Notes: a model not told the origin generated them from the letters alone. A stretch of 48,617 nucleotides of DNA from Candidatus Thalassarchaeaceae archaeon (GCA_023268715.1 JALRLV010000011.1:1-48617), one strand, 5' to 3'. Counted from the first letter of the stretch, positions 33,736 to 42,701 are shown. A program made the numbers and translations.

Positions 33736-35084
33736 TTGAATTTCAGAACTCTACCAGTACTTCCTGGCTTGGCTATAGGTGTGCCCCTGAGAGGGCCACC
33801 AGCCTCGCGCTTGTGGACAATATTTCCATCAACGATGGTGTACATTGGCCAACCTGTCAATTCCATTCCATCGTATGGTGTCCAACCAACTTTGGTCCAT
33901 GTATCGGCATCGGTAATTGTTCGGCGATTTTCTAAGTCAACCAAAGTCAAATCGCCGTCATAGCCTTCGATAAGGGAGCCTTTGTTTTTCATACCGTAAA
34001 CTCTAGCGGGACCGGAGCACATCCACTTTGCTACATCATTGACGCTACACTTACCATTCATCGCATGAGTAAGCATCAATGGCAGAGATGTCTCAACGCC
34101 CGGCATACCAGCTGGAGCGTTTGGATAACCGACAGATTTTGCTTCAAGGGTATGAGGGGCATGATCTGTGACGACACAATCAATCGTACCATCTTTGAGC
34201 CGCTTCCATAGTGTGTCTCGGTCTTCAGTATAGCGAATTGGCGGATTCATAAGGGCTCTAACCCCTAGAGATTCTACATCATCTTGGTTGAAAGTCAGAT
34301 GTTGAGCACAAACCTCAGTGGTGATGAGGTCTCCTTTGTTTTTGTTTAACCAGTCGGCTTCAGTTGCGCTGGTTAGGTGAACTATGTGCAGTCGATGGTC
34401 GTGGTCTTTTGCAAGTGCCGCAGCCCTCTTTGTGGCAATGAAAGCACATTCTACATCTCTGCATTCCGCGTGTAATCTGATGTCTGTCTGATTGCCAAAT
34501 TCTGCGATACGTTGCTGAAGTCTTTCCTCATCTTCTGCGTGGGTTGCGATTATACCACCAGTATTTGCAAAAATATTTTCCAAGTCTTTTTGTTCATGAA
34601 CAAGTAAGTCCCCTGTGCTACTTCCCATGAATATCTTGATTCCGCACACTCCGTCCATGCCTTCGATATCTTGTAAATCTCTGACATTATCTCTTGTTGC
34701 TCCAGCAAAGAATCCGAAGTGATTTACGGTTTTTGATTCAGCAAGAGCAATTTTAGCCTCTAAAGTAGCGCGATTTGTTGCATTGGGCACATTGTTTGGC
34801 ATATCCAAGAAAGCAGTCACTCCACCTGCGACTGCTGCTCTACTGCCACTTTGCAAATCTTCCTTGTCGGTATTCCCAGGTTCTCTGAAGTGAACGTGTG
34901 GGTCAATTGCACCTGGGAGCAAATGTAGTCCAGTGCCATCGATTAGCAATTCTCCATTTGAGACATCCAAGCCGCCTCCGGTGGCTATTGTTTGGATAGA
35001 ACCATTGGATACACGAAGGTCTCCTTCTACAATTCTATCTGACAATACTAAGGAGGCATTCTGAATCAGGACATTGCCTTCCAT
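33732..35084 (-). CDS. pyrC: Dihydroorotase
   Basis: Cyclises N-carbamoyl-aspartate to dihydroorotate in pyrimidine synthesis. The 450-aa protein is a class I amidohydrolase with a complete metal site: GAIDPHVHFREPG (His63, His65), CGIKIFMGSSTGD (Lys150, carboxylated), THAED (His182), LHIVHLTSATEA (next His) and VTDHAPHTLEAK (Asp). PHVHFREPG, with Arg for substrate carboxylate and the following Asn-rich MPNNVPN loop, distinguishes it from hydantoinase or allantoinase. Start ATG 35084 gives the usual N-terminal beta-sandwich. No other pyrimidine gene is next to it. Confidence 0.93.
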   Translation of the reverse strand: MEGNVLIQNASLVLSDRIVEGDLRVSNGSIQTIATGGGLDVSNGELLIDGTGLHLLPGAIDPHVHFREPGNTDKEDLQSGSRAAVAGGVTAFLDMPNNVPNATNRATLEAKIALAESKTVNHFGFFAGATRDNVRDLQDIEGMDGVCGIKIFMGSSTGDLLVHEQKDLENIFANTGGIIATHAEDEERLQQRIAEFGNQTDIRLHAECRDVECAFIATKRAAALAKDHDHRLHIVHLTSATEADWLNKNKGDLITTEVCAQHLTFNQDDVESLGVRALMNPPIRYTEDRDTLWKRLKDGTIDCVVTDHAPHTLEAKSVGYPNAPAGMPGVETSLPLMLTHAMNGKCSVNDVAKWMCSGPARVYGMKNKGSLIEGYDGDLTLVDLENRRTITDADTWTKVGWTPYDGMELTGWPMYTIVDGNIVHKREAGGPLRGTPIAKPGSTGRVLKFN

Positions 35085-35194
35085 GGTTGGTTCAGATGTT
35101 GCCGGAATGCTGGCATCTCAATACTGTTCCCATCTTAGAATCGGAATTATGGCTTCCCGCTCGCTTCAAATAACTGAGGCATCAGCGATGGGGT

Positions 35195-35272
35195 AGCGAG
35201 TTGGAGTAGCCAGGTTATCTCGTCGGGCTCATAACCCGGAGACCGGTGGTTCAAATCCACCACTCGCTACCA
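35195..35272 (+). tRNA. Initiator tRNA-Met (anticodon CAT), 3' CCA encoded
   Basis: A full cloverleaf can be drawn. The acceptor AGCGAGT (35195-35201) pairs with ACTCGCT (35262-35268); then discriminator A and an encoded CCA (35270-35272). The D stem is GAG/CTC. The anticodon stem is TCGGG/CCCGG with loop CTCATAA, anticodon CAT at 35230-35232. The variable loop is 5 nt, the T stem GGTGG/CCACC and its loop TTCAAAT. Two initiator marks are present: three G-C pairs at the base of the anticodon stem (29-31 with 39-41), and the A1-U72 pair typical of archaeal and eukaryal initiators. No intron. It lies between pyrC and radA on the radA strand. Confidence 0.93.
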
Positions 35273-35273
35273 A

Positions 35274-35288
35274 AATTGAATTTCAATT
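35274..35288 (+). terminator. Palindrome directly after the tRNA, possible processing or termination site
   Basis: AATTGAA (35274-35280), one central T, and its complement TTCAATT (35282-35288) form a perfect A/T-rich inverted repeat beginning 2 bases after the encoded CCA. It may mark the 3' trailer or end of the tRNA transcript. Archaeal tRNA terminators are often only T-runs, so this is weak. The rest of the gap to radA (to 35448) has no open frame worth reporting; it includes the TATA-like TTCATATACC near 35400. Confidence 0.3.
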
Positions 35289-35448
35289 AATGCATTTAAT
35301 CGTTACAACTAAATGAAAACTGAAAGTGAAAAATAAGGCCACTGCGGACTCATCGTGTTAGCGTTACACTTTCAATTATGCAAAAGGGGTCCTTCTGTTA
35401 TTCATATACCGTCTAGCATTGAGGGATATTGAAGGAAAGGTGAGAAAG

Positions 35449-36456
35449 ATGGCCAAGAAGACCGCAAGTGAAAAGTTAGACGAAGAAGATGGCTCTATCG
35501 TGATAGACGCAGATGAAGAACAGGCAACCATAGACGATTTGCCTGGTGTAGGACCAGCTACCGCAGAAAAATTGCGAGAGGCAGGTTTTGAAGAATTACT
35601 CGCTATTGCAGTAATGAGTCCAAATGAATTAGCCGAACAAGCCGAATTGGGTGAAGCGGTATCTTCCAAGATTATTCAAGGCGCCAAGAAAATGGCTAAC
35701 ATTGGCGGATTCATATCCGGAAATAAATTACTGGAACGCCGTAAAGAAGTCCAGAAGTTAACATCTGGATCAGCGGCTCTAGATGAGTTGCTAGGAGGAG
35801 GATTTGAAACCCAAGCTATAGTCGAGGTATATGGCGAGTTTGGAAGTGGAAAGACACAGATAGGCCACCAACTAGCTGTTAACACAATTCTACCTAGCGA
35901 ACAAGGAGGGTTTGATGGAGAGATTTTCTACATAGATACCGAAGATACGTTCAGGCCCGAAAGAATAGCACAAATGGCAGAAGCTGTAGGTTTAGATCCC
36001 AGCGAGGTTCTTGACAGAATACATGTCGCTCGTGCGTATAATTCAGCGCATCAGATGTTGTTGGTAGATGAAATCAAAAAGCTCTCAAAGAATATTGATG
36101 TCAAATTAATCATTGTCGACTCTCTAACAAGTCACTTCCGGGCTGAATATGTAGGGCGTGGAATGCTCGCTGCAAGACAGCAGAAACTTAACAGACATCT
36201 GAAAGAACTCAAGCAGCTTTCAGATGTTCACAATGCTCTAGTTTTGGTGACTAACCAAGTTATGTCCAAACCAGATGCTATGTGGGGCGATCCTACAAAG
36301 GCTATCGGAGGTCATATTGTTGGACACGCCAGTACTTTCCGTCTCTACCTCAGGAAGTCGAAGGGTGGGCGAAGAATCGCCCGACTTGTCGACAGTCCCA
36401 ACCTACCTGAGGGAGAGGCTGTGTTCACCGTGACTGCCGAGGGTCTGAGGGATTGA
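35449..36456 (+). CDS. radA: DNA recombinase RadA
   Basis: The archaeal RecA/Rad51 homologue that forms filaments on single-stranded DNA and drives strand exchange. Taken from ATG 35449 (M-A-K-K-T), with GGTGAG a few bases upstream; the open frame reaches 35419. The protein is 335 aa. It has an N-terminal helix-hairpin-helix domain ([20 protein letters not shown], about 30-50), the polymerisation/linker region ([15 protein letters not shown]), Walker [17 protein letters not shown], Walker [16 protein letters not shown] with loop L1 residues after it, and loop L2 ([20 protein letters not shown]). Length is close to the family's ~320-350 aa and there is no intein. It is followed by a 10-bp inverted repeat that spans the stop. 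Confidence 0.97.
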   Translation: MAKKTASEKLDEEDGSIVIDADEEQATIDDLPGVGPATAEKLREAGFEELLAIAVMSPNELAEQAELGEAVSSKIIQGAKKMANIGGFISGNKLLERRKEVQKLTSGSAALDELLGGGFETQAIVEVYGEFGSGKTQIGHQLAVNTILPSEQGGFDGEIFYIDTEDTFRPERIAQMAEAVGLDPSEVLDRIHVARAYNSAHQMLLVDEIKKLSKNIDVKLIIVDSLTSHFRAEYVGRGMLAARQQKLNRHLKELKQLSDVHNALVLVTNQVMSKPDAMWGDPTKAIGGHIVGHASTFRLYLRKSKGGRRIARLVDSPNLPEGEAVFTVTAEGLRD

Positions 36457-36474
36457 TTCCTGAGAGACCCTCGG
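36437..36474 (+). terminator. 10-bp perfect inverted repeat spanning the radA stop
   Basis: CCGAGGGTCT (36437-36446) and its exact complement AGACCCTCGG (36465-36474) enclose an 18-base loop that contains the end of radA (stop TGA at 36454-36456). It lies between the convergent radA and pepF genes. No T-tract follows, so it may act as an mRNA 3'-end stabiliser rather than a terminator in the bacterial sense. Confidence 0.4.
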
Positions 36475-36489
36475 GGTCCGAGTGTGAAG

Positions 36490-38172
36490 TCATGCAGGTA
36501 AATCCGCTAATGCTTCATCGATTTCTCCAATGAGATCACTGACGTAGGATTCTGAAAACGATAGTTCTAGTCCGCTGGCTTCGAACAATTCAGTCAGTCC
36601 TCGAGTGTAACCTAATGAAAGACCCGCTTTGTATCTAGAAAGAGCGTCTTCGGCATCTCTTCGGTGGTATTTCCACATTTGTAGAGCTCCAAGTTGTGCA
36701 ATCCCATATTCGACGTAATAGAAGGGGACTCCGAATAAATGTCCCTGGCGTTGCCAAGACACTTTTTGGATATCCTCAAATCCAGCCATATCCACCTTTG
36801 GACCAAACCTTTCACCAAGTTCTAACCACTTCTCGGCACGCTCTTCTCTAGAGTGATTGGGATTAGAATAAACCCAATGTTGGAACGCGTCAATTGTAGC
36901 CATCCATGGCATAAATGAAATGATATCTTCTAAGTGCTTTCTCCTTGCTCTATCCGCATCTTTACCATCATAGAATTCTTCCCAATGAGGGTGGGTTAGA
37001 AGTTCCATCGCCATGCTTGCTACTTCAGCGAATTCAATTGGAGAATCCCTTTCATGGATTAGGTCTAAGTGACCCGAATAGAAGGAATGGAAAGCGTGGC
37101 CGGCTTCATGAATCATAGTTTCGATATTCCTTTGAGTTCCAGCAGCATTCATGAAAATAAACGGCAATCTGCTCTTTTGCAAATAATACTGATATCCTCC
37201 TGGGGCTTTCCCCTTTCGACTATCTAAATCCAAGCAATCATTAGCATCTAATTGATCAAAATAATTGCCTAATTCAGTCGACATATTGTGAAAAATACGT
37301 GAACATCCATCTACCATTTCTTGGACATCATCGAATGGTTGTAGTGGTGGTCGTCCTTTGACATCTACACCCATATCCCAAGGTTTTAATGAATTTAGGC
37401 CTAAATCTTCCATTCTTTCTTTATCGGCGCGGTGACGTAATGGCTGACATACAGATTCGATTGAATCATGGAATTCCAAGCAATCGTCGATAGTGTAATC
37501 GAACCTGTGCATAGAGGCAAACATGTACTGTTGAAAACCTTCAAATCCTGCATTTGTTGCAATTTTATGTCTAATCTGAATTAGTTCGTCGTAGATTTCG
37601 GAGACTCTTTCATTGTCCTCAAAGCGCCTCTCTGAAACGGCTTTCCAAGCAGATTCACGTATTGATCGATCAGTATTTTCCAAGTAAATCGCCATTTGAG
37701 CGAAGGTCTTCTGTTCCCCTTCAAATTCAACCATTTGGGCTCCACATATCTCGTTATATTCTGTCACGAGTTTTGTTGCCTGAGTGCTTAATGGAATGTT
37801 CTCTTCTCGAAAAATTTCGATATCTGTCTTCAGTCCCTTGACTAAAATATCAAATCTTTCGGGTAATTCATCAATCGCTTCATGTTCAACAAGTCGGCGA
37901 TTTAGGATATCGCTGTATTCTGATAATTTTGGTTGAACGTTTTCTACGAATTGCATCCAAGCCTTTTGTATCTCTTCATCATCTGTATGACAAGTCATAT
38001 CGATGTATAGCCTTGCTCTAGCTTCCGAAATAACTTCGGATAGACTGGATCTATCTTGGATGAAAGTTTCAAGACAATTTGAACAACTAAGTTTACGATC
38101 TCTTAGGTCGTTCATGTATGGTTCTATGGACTCCCATGACGCTCCGTCAAGATTCTCAGGAACAAATGACAT
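36490..38172 (-). CDS. pepF: Oligoendopeptidase F-like M3 metallopeptidase
   Basis: A cytoplasmic zinc endopeptidase that cuts short peptides. The 560-aa length is usual for M3B. The zinc site is IETMIHEAGHAFHSFYSGH (HExxH with the second part of the site in SPIEFAEVASMAMELL, giving the third ligand Glu). The N-terminal helical half (FAQMAIYLENTDRSIRESAW, FEGFQQYMFASMHRFDYTID; each quoted in part) is the typical channel-forming region, and the C-terminal YVEYGIAQLGALQMW and YKAGLSLGYTRGLTELFEASG close the substrate cleft. The start follows the small zinc protein's stop by 9 bases, so they are one transcript. It would finish off peptides made by secreted proteases such as the S8 enzyme at 44084. 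Confidence 0.92.
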   Translation of the reverse strand: MSFVPENLDGASWESIEPYMNDLRDRKLSCSNCLETFIQDRSSLSEVISEARARLYIDMTCHTDDEEIQKAWMQFVENVQPKLSEYSDILNRRLVEHEAIDELPERFDILVKGLKTDIEIFREENIPLSTQATKLVTEYNEICGAQMVEFEGEQKTFAQMAIYLENTDRSIRESAWKAVSERRFEDNERVSEIYDELIQIRHKIATNAGFEGFQQYMFASMHRFDYTIDDCLEFHDSIESVCQPLRHRADKERMEDLGLNSLKPWDMGVDVKGRPPLQPFDDVQEMVDGCSRIFHNMSTELGNYFDQLDANDCLDLDSRKGKAPGGYQYYLQKSRLPFIFMNAAGTQRNIETMIHEAGHAFHSFYSGHLDLIHERDSPIEFAEVASMAMELLTHPHWEEFYDGKDADRARRKHLEDIISFMPWMATIDAFQHWVYSNPNHSREERAEKWLELGERFGPKVDMAGFEDIQKVSWQRQGHLFGVPFYYVEYGIAQLGALQMWKYHRRDAEDALSRYKAGLSLGYTRGLTELFEASGLELSFSESYVSDLIGEIDEALADLPA

Positions 38173-38181
38173 GTTTACTCC

Positions 38182-38430
38182 TCAATCTTTCCTAGCAGAC
38201 ATTGGCCCAGTTGGTAAAGGACCTTCTTCTCTACTGTACTTCTGTCTCTTCCACTTCGCCGCAGCTTCGCGATTGGCGGCTCTGATCTCTTCGATACCCT
38301 CGTGATTTGGATTTTCTTTTTCTATCCAACATGCTGTGCAATATCTCTTTCCGTCGTGGTCAACAAAATTACCCGGTGTGCATCCTTCATTACAGACTTT
38401 ACAGGTTCGGAATCCATGGAATCTCGACAT
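38182..38430 (-). CDS. Small zinc-binding protein (82 aa)
   Basis: The first ~45 residues hold paired C-x-x-C motifs (TCKVCNEGC and RYCTACW) separated by 17-20 residues with a conserved-looking FVDHDGKRY, a layout of LIM/GATA-like or rubredoxin-like zinc ribbons. The rest is a charged, Ala-rich helix (IRAANREAAAKWKRQKYSRE) with a disordered end. It may bind RNA, DNA or protein. It sits between cgi121 and pepF on the same strand, 9 bases before pepF and about 50 bases after cgi121, where a hairpin occurs. No specific family recognised. Confidence 0.75.
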   Translation of the reverse strand: MSRFHGFRTCKVCNEGCTPGNFVDHDGKRYCTACWIEKENPNHEGIEEIRAANREAAAKWKRQKYSREEGPLPTGPMSARKD

Positions 38431-38467
38431 AATCTCAGTTAAACCGTGGAGGCTTCCATCTATCAGT

Positions 38468-38486
38468 TTGACCCCAAAGGGGTCAA
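38468..38486 (-). terminator. 8-bp hairpin at the 3' end of the cgi121 gene
   Basis: TTGACCCC (38468-38475), loop AAA, and GGGGTCAA (38479-38486) form a perfect stem that includes the cgi121 stop codon (complement of 38483-38485). On the leftward strand only a weak T-poor sequence follows. It may separate cgi121 expression from the zinc protein and pepF or protect the message end. Confidence 0.4.
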
Positions 38487-39070
38487 GTGCTCATGTCTGC
38501 CATAGCTGCGTGTGACATAAACGCAGATTCAAGTTCGAATAAATTATAATCGGCAAAATCAGATTCATTTCCTAATCTTTGTAGTCCCTCGATGGTTGGC
38601 ATTGGCCTTTCTGTTACCAAACTTGATTTTAGGTGAAGCATCAAACGATTCGCATCTGCGGTAGCATCATTGAATGTATTTCTGGGAATCTCTAGGTTTT
38701 CACCGTCCATGTGGAACGGGTATTCAGTACCAAATTCTGGCAAGTAAACAATCCAAGCGTTTTCGTCACCTTGCTTTAGACCAGCACGCTCGAAGGCGAT
38801 TCGTATTTGGTGAGTGCCAGATATCAATCGAAGAAATTCAGTGTCAACATTATTGCCAACCATTGAATTTCGTAATTCCCTTCTTCTTAGAGCGTGCCAT
38901 ACTGTCCATAGATGAATTTCGCTAGCAGCACTGGAATATGAGAGTAATAACCAGCGTTCATTTGGTCGCCATTCGTTAAAGATAGAAATTACATTTTGAG
39001 AGTCGTCCAATGGCTCGGGAAACTGTATTCCCCAAGCAGGGAACCAAGGTACTCTATGGTCCTGAGCCAT
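38483..39070 (-). CDS. cgi121: KEOPS complex subunit Cgi121-like
   Basis: Cgi121 carries tRNA to the KEOPS complex that makes t6A37 on ANN-decoding tRNAs. The 195-aa protein matches the family in its diagnostic middle part: SEIHLWTVWHALRRRELRN (helix that precedes the core), then VDTEFLRLISGTHQIRIAFE and RAGLKQGDENAWIVYL, corresponding to the archaeal pattern of a helix with A/S-SG-x-RQI followed by a G-x-K-x-G turn. The C-terminal YNLFELESAFMSHAAM fits the final helices that contact Bud32 and tRNA. It is somewhat longer at the N-terminus than usual. It follows hel308 by 36 bases in the same direction. Other KEOPS genes (kae1, bud32, pcc1) are not in the window. The call is by eye on divergent sequence. 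Confidence 0.78.
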   Translation of the reverse strand: MAQDHRVPWFPAWGIQFPEPLDDSQNVISIFNEWRPNERWLLLSYSSAASEIHLWTVWHALRRRELRNSMVGNNVDTEFLRLISGTHQIRIAFERAGLKQGDENAWIVYLPEFGTEYPFHMDGENLEIPRNTFNDATADANRLMLHLKSSLVTERPMPTIEGLQRLGNESDFADYNLFELESAFMSHAAMADMST

Positions 39071-39106
39071 GTTCTCCGATGAGGTCTAATTGATGAATTG
39101 TTCAGT

Positions 39107-41659
39107 TCATCTTTGTCTTCGAGTAGATCTAGACGCGGCCTCAACCAAATTATCTACCAAGCGAATGCTCCAACCCCTTAGGCTTGCCAGTTTATCTCGG
39201 TCTCTTTCTGTTAAAGCAGCCACATCAGAGGCATTCTCAACTCCGAGTAAATCAACCATCTCTCTGGCTCTGGTTCGCCCAATTCCTCTAATCGAAACTA
39301 AGCCGAGTAGTTCTGATTTACATCCATGACTAATCCTCCTGTGTAATTCGCTAACCAAATCGACCAGCACCTTGTGTTGTGAGGGGTCCAATTGCCTTAA
39401 TTCATCATCATCGTTGAGAATTTCCCTCATAGCGTATAGTAGCCATTCTGCCAAATCCACTCGGCTTCGTACATCACCTGGTTGAACGTTCCAATTATTT
39501 TCTAGGTCTTCCATTCTGGCTTCATTAATCCAATCTTCAAGCACCAAAACTCCCTTCATTCTACGTTCAATGTCTGCATCCACAGCTTCTGTAAGGAATT
39601 CACGTTGGTGAGAATGTATAGCAGTCTGAATTCTTTCAGCTTCTTCCTTTCTCGGCCAAAGCGCAAGGAAATCAGGAGTACAAGCTACTAAGTGAAGCAA
39701 ACTTATTGGAGATAGTTGGTGTACGTCATCGGTTCCAATCATTATTCTCATAGCCCTTTGCATTCCATCGTGTATCATCCTGCCAGAAATTGGATTGAGA
39801 TACAGTCTAGCGACACGATTACCAAGAGGGGTGGAAGAATAAGTCATTGAAGCAGGGTCTGGAAGACTTGGCTCACTAGTAATTCTTTGACTTGCCCTTG
39901 AAAACCCAAAGATTGCTGGCCCCTTCCTCGGAGAAAGCGTGGTTGTTGATTCAAATTCTGATTTTGAGATCTCTAATCCTGGTACACTCTCTCCAGTCTT
40001 TGCCCACTCAGGCATTTCATCCTGCCAATCTTCTGTTTCAGATATTGAATTCTCTCTTTCCTTTATTCTCGATAGAACTTCTTCAGATTCGCCTTCCCTA
40101 GTAATCATTCCATTTTCAGCCAACCAGCCTATGACATCATCTAGACGTGCCTCCAAACTTTGTTCATTCATGTGGGTAGCAAGGAAGGTTTTCTTGAAAA
40201 ATCGTGAGATTGAGTCTCTATCTCGTAACCCTCCCGTAGCCATTACTGAGAGAAGATGAGTCAATAGCGAGGGGTCCTCTTCAGCACGAACTGCAGATGG
40301 GTTGGCTAATTTTGAAGTGACTTCTTCGGGTTCACTCAACATATACAATTCAACTATATTTAATTCATCATCTTCATCTTTTGCGAGTATCCATGCATCA
40401 CCCGAGTCGTCAAATTTAGGCCTTCCAGCTCTGCCTAACATCTGACGTATTTCCATAACAGGAAGAGGCATTGAACCTCCACCAATCGAACTCCACCTTC
40501 GATGGTCTCGAATGATTACCCTTCTCGCTGGTAGGTTTACTCCCTGTGCGAGGGTTGGAGTTGCCACAATTGCTAGCAAAGTACCCTGTCTAAATGCCTC
40601 TTCTACAGTTTTTCTTTGGCTATGGGTTAATCCTGCGTGATGGAATGCTACCCCTCCTCTAATTGCTTGTGCAAGTGCCCTTCCCATCACCGAAGTATCC
40701 TCTCGACGAGCTAATCGCTCAGCGATTTTATCCCATTCATCAATTAGTTCAGTACCGTAGTTATTCGGTCCATCAGAAATCTGTTTTGTAATGTGTTTTG
40801 ATAACTCTCTAGCTTCTTTCTGGGCCGATGCTCTAGAGTTTACGAATACTAGCATCTGTCCTCCGGTTGAATATGAATCATCTAGGACTGCTTGCAGTCT
40901 TTTTGTATTCCTTCCTTCAATCATTCTAGGTTCTGGCCAATCTGCATTATCGGGCCCGTCTATTCGGTGGATCTTGACATTAAGTCCAGTTAACGTTCCT
41001 GAATGAAGTTGTATAGGCCTCCAGCTCGACTGAATCAATTTTGCATCTAACCAATCTGCCATGTCTTGTGAATTTCCAACCGTGGCGGATAAAGCAATGA
41101 TTTGGGCTTTCGGTTGGGAGTGGCGGATTCTGGAAAGAAGAACCTCTAACGTGGGCCCTCTGGAAATATCGTGAAGTAGATGAAATTCATCAGATACTAC
41201 TACACCGATTTTCTCCATCAATCCCTGCCTAGTTCGTAAAATTGAGTCGAGTTTTTCACTGGTGCAAACTAGAATATCTGAATCTTCGATTCCGCTGGTT
41301 TCTCCACTTCTATCTCCAATTGCGATACCAACTCTGAGACCAACTAAACTTGCCAATTCCCGCAACTCTTCGACTTTCTCTGAGGCTAATGCCTTTAGTG
41401 GGACGATATACAGACCTCTACTTCCATTTAAATCTGAAATTAGTCGTTGAATAATCGTCAGATGAGCAACTAACGATTTTCCACTAGCAGTCGGAATAGT
41501 GAGCATCAAATTGTGTCCGGCAAGAGCGTATGGTAACGCCTGACGTTGAGGCGGAAACAACTCTTCAATGTCCCACTCAGACCTTAGATATTGAATGATT
41601 CTCTCATCCACCTCCAAGTCTGCAAGACCTACCTCTGGGAGGTCTTCGTCTACATCCAC
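39107..41659 (-). CDS. hel308: Hel308/Ski2-like DNA helicase
   Basis: A 3'-5' superfamily 2 helicase that acts on stalled replication forks. At 850 aa it is longer than typical Hel308 (~700-720). Motifs in order: Q-motif region LFPPQRQALPYALAGHN, Walker A TIPTASGKS (54-62), VPLKALASEKVEEL (motif Ia), DEFHLLHD (motif II, DExH), ALSATVGN (III), VATPTLAQGVNLPARRVI (V) and EIRQMLGRAGRP (VI). A winged helix and ratchet domain follow, and the protein ends with a helix-hairpin-helix (SIRGIGRTRAREMVDLLG) and a basic tail (STRRQR). The extra length is mainly an acidic insertion around residues 520-600 with no recognisable motif. It heads the group hel308-cgi121-zinc protein-pepF. Confidence 0.9.
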   Translation of the reverse strand: MDVDEDLPEVGLADLEVDERIIQYLRSEWDIEELFPPQRQALPYALAGHNLMLTIPTASGKSLVAHLTIIQRLISDLNGSRGLYIVPLKALASEKVEELRELASLVGLRVGIAIGDRSGETSGIEDSDILVCTSEKLDSILRTRQGLMEKIGVVVSDEFHLLHDISRGPTLEVLLSRIRHSQPKAQIIALSATVGNSQDMADWLDAKLIQSSWRPIQLHSGTLTGLNVKIHRIDGPDNADWPEPRMIEGRNTKRLQAVLDDSYSTGGQMLVFVNSRASAQKEARELSKHITKQISDGPNNYGTELIDEWDKIAERLARREDTSVMGRALAQAIRGGVAFHHAGLTHSQRKTVEEAFRQGTLLAIVATPTLAQGVNLPARRVIIRDHRRWSSIGGGSMPLPVMEIRQMLGRAGRPKFDDSGDAWILAKDEDDELNIVELYMLSEPEEVTSKLANPSAVRAEEDPSLLTHLLSVMATGGLRDRDSISRFFKKTFLATHMNEQSLEARLDDVIGWLAENGMITREGESEEVLSRIKERENSISETEDWQDEMPEWAKTGESVPGLEISKSEFESTTTLSPRKGPAIFGFSRASQRITSEPSLPDPASMTYSSTPLGNRVARLYLNPISGRMIHDGMQRAMRIMIGTDDVHQLSPISLLHLVACTPDFLALWPRKEEAERIQTAIHSHQREFLTEAVDADIERRMKGVLVLEDWINEARMEDLENNWNVQPGDVRSRVDLAEWLLYAMREILNDDDELRQLDPSQHKVLVDLVSELHRRISHGCKSELLGLVSIRGIGRTRAREMVDLLGVENASDVAALTERDRDKLASLRGWSIRLVDNLVEAASRSTRRQR

Positions 41660-41706
41660 ATGTAAACTTAGAATCCGCTGTTCTAAAGGATACCGAATCT
41701 AATCGC

Positions 41707-42078
41707 TTAGCTTAGGATAAATACAACAGCGCACATGATTAACATCAGAGAAGCAGGAGTTGCACGACTTAGAGGGTCTCCTTTTGTCTTCAAGTGACAA
41801 ACTACAGCACCTGCCATTAGAAGGCCCATCCCTAGCGCAGCATATTGTACCAAGGAAGTATACCAAATACCTAAAATCAGTAAAGTTGCAAGACTCATCT
41901 TCGTGATTCCAATTGCGTACACAGACCACTTTGGCAACCCATATACTGCAAATTCTTCAACAATATTCTTCGCATTACCTGCTCGGAAATTGGTTTCTAA
42001 TCTTGGTCTGAATACCCATACTGCAATTATAACAACTGCAATGGTGATTTGGAGAACGGTCGCTAGTTCATCAATCAT
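41707..42078 (-). CDS. DoxX-like small membrane protein
   Basis: A four-helix membrane protein of the DoxX/DoxX-like (DUF4267/PF13564-type) group: helix LQITIAVVIIAVWVF, then YGLPKWSVYAIGITKMSLATLL, which matches the family's G-x-P-x-W...G-x-x-E/K pattern, then two further helices. ATG 42078 (M-I-D-E-L-A-T-V) is preferred over 42141 because it starts shortly before the first helix and GTATATAC about 26 bases upstream makes a good TATA box. The longer start would overlap the thioesterase gene. Length 123 aa. Members often work in redox or membrane-protection complexes; a specific role cannot be read here. Confidence 0.75.
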   Translation of the reverse strand: MIDELATVLQITIAVVIIAVWVFRPRLETNFRAGNAKNIVEEFAVYGLPKWSVYAIGITKMSLATLLILGIWYTSLVQYAALGMGLLMAGAVVCHLKTKGDPLSRATPASLMLIMCAVVFILS

Positions 42079-42131
42079 ATTCCCTGAATACTTACTTTGT
42101 GTATATACTCTTGTTCTCTCGATACTCGTTA

Positions 42132-42608
42132 CTAATTCCATCGATGATATGCAGGATGCCCTTCTTTAACTGCAACGAATAGACCTTCTCCAACAGCACA
42201 GATATTCCCTTCAGAAATCAATTCCATCTTTACTTTGGCTCTTTCATCTCCTAATTCAACTACCTCAGCATTTACTATTATTTCATGCCCGAAAGGTGTT
42301 GGTCTACGAAGTTTGATAGTATAATTCGCTGTAACTGTGCATGGAGGTTCTGAATCTCCGGATTGATCCATTAACGCGATTGCAGCGGTCCAATTTCCAT
42401 GACAATCCATCAAGGTTCCAATGATGCCTCCGTTTATCATTCCTGGGAAGGCTTGGTGCTCCGGTAAGGGGTCGAACCTCATTTCTAGTCCATTCTCTTT
42501 CCTGAAAGAGCGTATACGCAGACCTTCGTGGTTAGCGGGACCGCATCCAAAACAGATGCTATTTGGAGCATGTAACTCCTGCACTGACTCTCGATTTGAG
42601 GCACTCAT
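42132..42608 (-). CDS. Hotdog-fold thioesterase (PaaI/THEM4-like)
   Basis: An acyl-CoA thioesterase-like protein of 158 aa from ATG 42608 (M-S-A-S-N); the frame runs to 42641. It starts with the CFGCGPANHEGLRI segment common to this subgroup, then the hotdog helix FPGMINGGIIGTLMDCHGNW, where the G-G-x-x-x-x-L-x-D pattern holds the catalytic acidic residue, and the strands TANYTIKLRRPTPFG and ERAKVKMELISEG. The substrate is probably an acyl-CoA or acyl-ACP. It is followed on the same strand by the DoxX-like gene. Confidence 0.87.
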   Translation of the reverse strand: MSASNRESVQELHAPNSICFGCGPANHEGLRIRSFRKENGLEMRFDPLPEHQAFPGMINGGIIGTLMDCHGNWTAAIALMDQSGDSEPPCTVTANYTIKLRRPTPFGHEIIVNAEVVELGDERAKVKMELISEGNICAVGEGLFVAVKEGHPAYHRWN

Positions 42609-42701
42609 TGTGCATTCGGAGGAATAAGCGGAATACAACAATTGCCCAAGAATAAAATAATTTTTCGCTCAATCCCTGGATGCTAATCCTCTTATTTGGT
42701 T

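Noticed and set aside
35193-35270. Alternative tRNA boundaries with a GTAGCGA/TCGCTAC acceptor stem
   Set aside because: This pairing leaves no room between the T stem and acceptor strand in the standard cloverleaf; AGCGAGT/ACTCGCT gives correct spacing, a discriminator A and CCA.
35449-36456. Intein in RadA
   Set aside because: Archaeal radA genes sometimes carry inteins, but this one has uninterrupted Walker A, Walker B and L2 segments and normal length.
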